Assembly (NCBI RefSeq): GCF_041227145.1
Contig: NZ_JBGFSP010000003.1
Span: 3,162,001-3,226,000, forward strand
Length of the DNA: 64,000 nucleotides
Reading direction: 5' to 3'
Source of the DNA: Bacteroides sp. AN502(2024)
GTDB lineage: Bacteria; Bacteroidota; Bacteroidia; Bacteroidales; Bacteroidaceae
In this document: piece after piece, positions 61,843-64,000 of the stretch
How positions within the stretch are numbered: the stretch's first letter is position 1
Layout: every line of letters starts with the position of its first letter
Made by a program: the position numbers and the translations under genes
Notes under the pieces: model-generated
The model's database searches: none
Told to the model about the DNA's origin: nothing
The model's input: the letters and a program-made list of their open reading frames with translations, nothing else

Positions 61843-63069
61843 TTATCTTTTTATTCTCACTGTCACAGGATGAGACAGCGTTTCTTTCCATTCACGGAGA
61901 TGAGCAAACCAAGCTTCCGGTGTTTTATATCCGAATGTTTCTTTCATCGAGGTGAAAGTTGTGTGATACTGGAAATATTTATTTCCCGGAGTGGTTATCG
62001 TATAAAGGAAATTGGCCTTATCCTTTTCTTCCGATTTCACATAACGTTGAGGAATGCAAGTGCCCAGCCCTACGGTTTCTTTTGCATATTTTACAGTGTC
62101 GTTTACAGGCCAGTCCGTTCCCCAACTTCCTACAAGACCTTTATGGTCGGAGAAAGATTGGGCAGTACCGGCAATGTCTTGTACGCCTGTGCAGAAAACT
62201 TCCTGATGGATCGGTTCGTCAAAGAAGGCTTCAATATGAAGATCACGATGTCCTGCATAGAGGGTATAGCGTGTCATCATATTCAGTTCCGTATCCTGAT
62301 ATTTCCATCCGGTCACCTCAATTTCGGCAATCACGCGTACCGGTCCGTAAGAGATGATACGTTCCGTGCGGGTATCCACCGGAGTGATGTGGGTAGCTTG
62401 CTGTCCGTCCCAGCCTTTCAACGCACCCGGTCCGCAACTGTTGAACACACGGAGCACATCATCTCCGAATCCTTTGGCTAACTGCTCATCCGTCGGATAG
62501 AACTGCGATTCCTTGATTTCCAGTCTTTTGTTGAACTTGCCATAAATATCCGGAGTCTGTTTCTCATTGAAATAAAGGCGGTATCCTACCAGTTCCGATT
62601 CCAATACCGGACCGTGAGGACGTACCATACTGTATATATTACTAGTGCCGGGGACAGTGATGGCTTGTACCCGCTGATGCTTTCCTTTCCGGTGGTCTAC
62701 GATAAACATATCGGCGTAGACTTGTTCAGGATAAGTCTTTGTACTCTTTTCTGAAGAAAGTGTAATCTGGAATGTTTTTCTACCATGAGCAGGAAGATCG
62801 GCAACAAAAGCCAATTCGTCCATCTTACAGTCTCTGTCCAGATCGTCCAGCTGGGAAGCTATTTCCGCGGTTCCTTCCATGACAATGGCAGACTTAATTT
62901 TGAAACCTGCGTGCAGCTCATGCAATTTGATGACAATCGGGGCATTCGTTTGAGGCTGGTTCCAGTTGTTCTGCACTTCAACTGTGATGGTTTTCTCCTG
63001 TTTCTGCGTTTGGGCAGACAGACTGAAAGTTCCTAAAAAGAAAGTAATAATAAAAAGATTCTTCTTCAT
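61843..63069 (-). CDS. DUF4861 family secreted protein
   Basis: The 408-residue protein has a signal peptide (ending LSAQ) and the DUF4861 pattern: ITVEVQNNWNQPQTNAPIVIKL, DDLDRDCKMDELAFVADLPAHGRKTFQITL, GPVLESELVGYRLYFNEKQTPDIYGK and YTLYAGHRDLHIEAFFDEP. The family occurs in pectin and other polysaccharide loci next to GH105 and GH28 genes, and may be an enzyme of uronic acid-containing chains, but its reaction is not known to me. It is followed by GH43 downstream and preceded by the GH28 gene (238 bases). Confidence 0.82.
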   Translation of the reverse strand: MKKNLFIITFFLGTFSLSAQTQKQEKTITVEVQNNWNQPQTNAPIVIKLHELHAGFKIKSAIVMEGTAEIASQLDDLDRDCKMDELAFVADLPAHGRKTFQITLSSEKSTKTYPEQVYADMFIVDHRKGKHQRVQAITVPGTSNIYSMVRPHGPVLESELVGYRLYFNEKQTPDIYGKFNKRLEIKESQFYPTDEQLAKGFGDDVLRVFNSCGPGALKGWDGQQATHITPVDTRTERIISYGPVRVIAEIEVTGWKYQDTELNMMTRYTLYAGHRDLHIEAFFDEPIHQEVFCTGVQDIAGTAQSFSDHKGLVGSWGTDWPVNDTVKYAKETVGLGTCIPQRYVKSEEKDKANFLYTITTPGNKYFQYHTTFTSMKETFGYKTPEAWFAHLREWKETLSHPVTVRIKR

Positions 63070-63212
63070 GTTTCTAAGGCTGAAATTATATGTCGTATTT
63101 CTCCTTGCAAAAATAATAGAAAAAAATAGCAGGCCGTGTCTCTTTGGGGGAGATTATAGTCTGCTATTTGAGCTTTTTACTCTATATAATGACATTGTGG
63201 TTTTCTTTTTGG

Positions 63213-63291
63213 CACCACAGAGTACGCAGAGGATTCGGTTTAATAATATAAAATCCATTTATTCAAATGTGTTTCTCTGTACTCTGTGGTG
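63213..63291. repeat. Inverted repeat CACCACAGAGTAC
   Basis: The left arm CACCACAGAGTACGCAGAG (63213-63231) and the right arm CTCTGTACTCTGTGGTG (63275-63291) are complementary but for a 2-base insertion. It stands between the GH28 stop and the DUF4861 gene; it may be a short interspersed repeat or a hairpin processing/termination site. Confidence 0.5.
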
Positions 63292-63307
63292 AACTTTATT
63301 GGAGATT

Positions 63308-64000
63308 TTAAATCTCCTCTTTTGTACCTAATTTCTCATAAACTTTTCCGTCTATAGTCAGATTCTTGGCATTCTTAACGTTTAATATATTATTGCCTTT
63401 GGAAGATTCTACATAAATATTTTCCAAGGCAACTCCGTCCACCTGGCTGATAACGATTCCATCTGTCGCTTCCGTTATCACAACGTTTTTGACAGTAATA
63501 TTGCTGATGGGCATTTCCGGTAGTCCATTGAAGAACATGGCACGTCCCGAACCTCTGCATACAATATTGGAGATATGAATATTGCGGAAAACAGGTGTTT
63601 CTTCCGTCACGGGAGGAATGGCAGTCTTCATACGATTCAACAGCTCTTCTTCCGATTCCTCACCGGCACCTTTTCCACCGTAGAATAAGTCGAATAGTAA
63701 GGGCTCATTCGGAATATGAATCATGTTGATATTGTCAATGTAGATGTTTTCTACTACACCGCCACGTCCGCGGGTACTCTTGAAACGCAAACCTACGTCT
63801 GTACCCATAAAGGTGCAGCTCTCTACGTAGATATTCTTCACACCACCGGACATCTCACTTCCTACTACGAATCCACCATGTCCGTGCAATACTGTATTGT
63901 TTTTTACGATAACGTTTTGGCAAGGTTCTCCACGACGGCGTCCATCTTCATCTTTACCGGATTTGATACAGATGGCATCGTCTCCTGCGTCAAACGTACT
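63308..64000 (-). CDS. GH28 polygalacturonase family protein, 5' end outside window
   Basis: The frame is open to the window edge at 64000 (231 residues seen). GH28 catalytic motifs are present: FDAGDDAICIKSG with the paired Asp, then HGHGGFVVGSEMSGGVKNIYV with the His-Gly block, followed by GLRFKSTRGRGGVVENIYI. The right-handed beta-helix continues to the end (repeated NIxVKNVxI coils). It hydrolyses galacturonic acid linkages in pectin, or rhamnogalacturonan. It is the most upstream visible gene of the leftward pectin operon; the SusCD pair of this locus is probably further to the right. Confidence 0.92.
   Translation of the reverse strand, partial: STFDAGDDAICIKSGKDEDGRRRGEPCQNVIVKNNTVLHGHGGFVVGSEMSGGVKNIYVESCTFMGTDVGLRFKSTRGRGGVVENIYIDNINMIHIPNEPLLFDLFYGGKGAGEESEEELLNRMKTAIPPVTEETPVFRNIHISNIVCRGSGRAMFFNGLPEMPISNITVKNVVITEATDGIVISQVDGVALENIYVESSKGNNILNVKNAKNLTIDGKVYEKLGTKEEI

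Overview
The window is chromosomal DNA of a gut Bacteroides (or close Bacteroidales relative). The signs are SusC/SusD pairs, a hybrid two-component system (HTCS), many lipoproteins with a Cys lipobox, Bacteroides-type promoters (TTTG, 19-20 bases, TAnnTTTG) and Bacteroides-type IS elements. It is an accessory mosaic: five IS copies of three families, an ISL3 remnant, a decayed Mu-like prophage and repeated noncoding elements separate blocks of metabolic and surface genes.

Layout. 1-3166: one WG-repeat protein cut by the window edge and two secreted lipoproteins. 3167-5432: ISL3-transposase remnant, a 22-bp tandem-repeat element and an IS4-family insertion with a 9-bp target duplication. 5493-8374: a three-gene steroid/bile-acid operon (5-alpha-reductase, flavin ene-reductase, short-chain dehydrogenase) matching the cluster known in gut Bacteroidota to turn 3-oxo bile acids into allo/isoallo forms. 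It has an IS4 insertion in its promoter region and an IS1182-like element behind it. 10237-13425: an Rpn-type nuclease gene and a small operon of secreted proteins whose last gene (DUF4369) is cut by the prophage.

13421-24995: left part of a GC-rich Mu-like transposable prophage (end repeats, repressor with operator, tRNA-like element, MuA, MuB, GemA, DUF3164, and the tail of a leftward late operon). MuA is frameshifted, two genes carry in-frame TAG codons, and the right half is missing, replaced by a second IS4 copy that lacks a target duplication. 26331-32804: a remnant that may be the other half of the DUF4369 gene, a frameshifted lipoprotein with a JAB/JAMM-like C-terminal domain, a small secreted protein, an O-antigen-ligase-like membrane protein with a helical repeat tail, and a transglutaminase-like lipoprotein. 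A promoter/palindrome module occurs here and twice elsewhere (11.6 kb and 48.2 kb).

33311-34898: an IS3 element lying between oppositely oriented copies of the repeat element. 35418-48154: a nine-gene operon with a FecA-like receptor, a SusC/SusD pair, a metallopeptidase-family lipoprotein that has lost its HExxH motif, and DUF4302, DUF4856, fibronectin-III and other lipoproteins. No glycan-active enzyme is in it, so it is more likely an uptake system for a metal chelate, peptide or protein. 48473-64000: part of a pectin/rhamnogalacturonan locus: an HTCS sensor-regulator and a GH106-type rhamnosidase rightward, then GH105, a HAD phosphatase, GH43, DUF4861 and a GH28 cut by the window edge leftward. 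These enzymes would trim rhamnose, unsaturated uronic acid, arabinose and galacturonate from rhamnogalacturonan side and main chains. A second IS1182-like copy sits at the stop codon of the GH106 gene.
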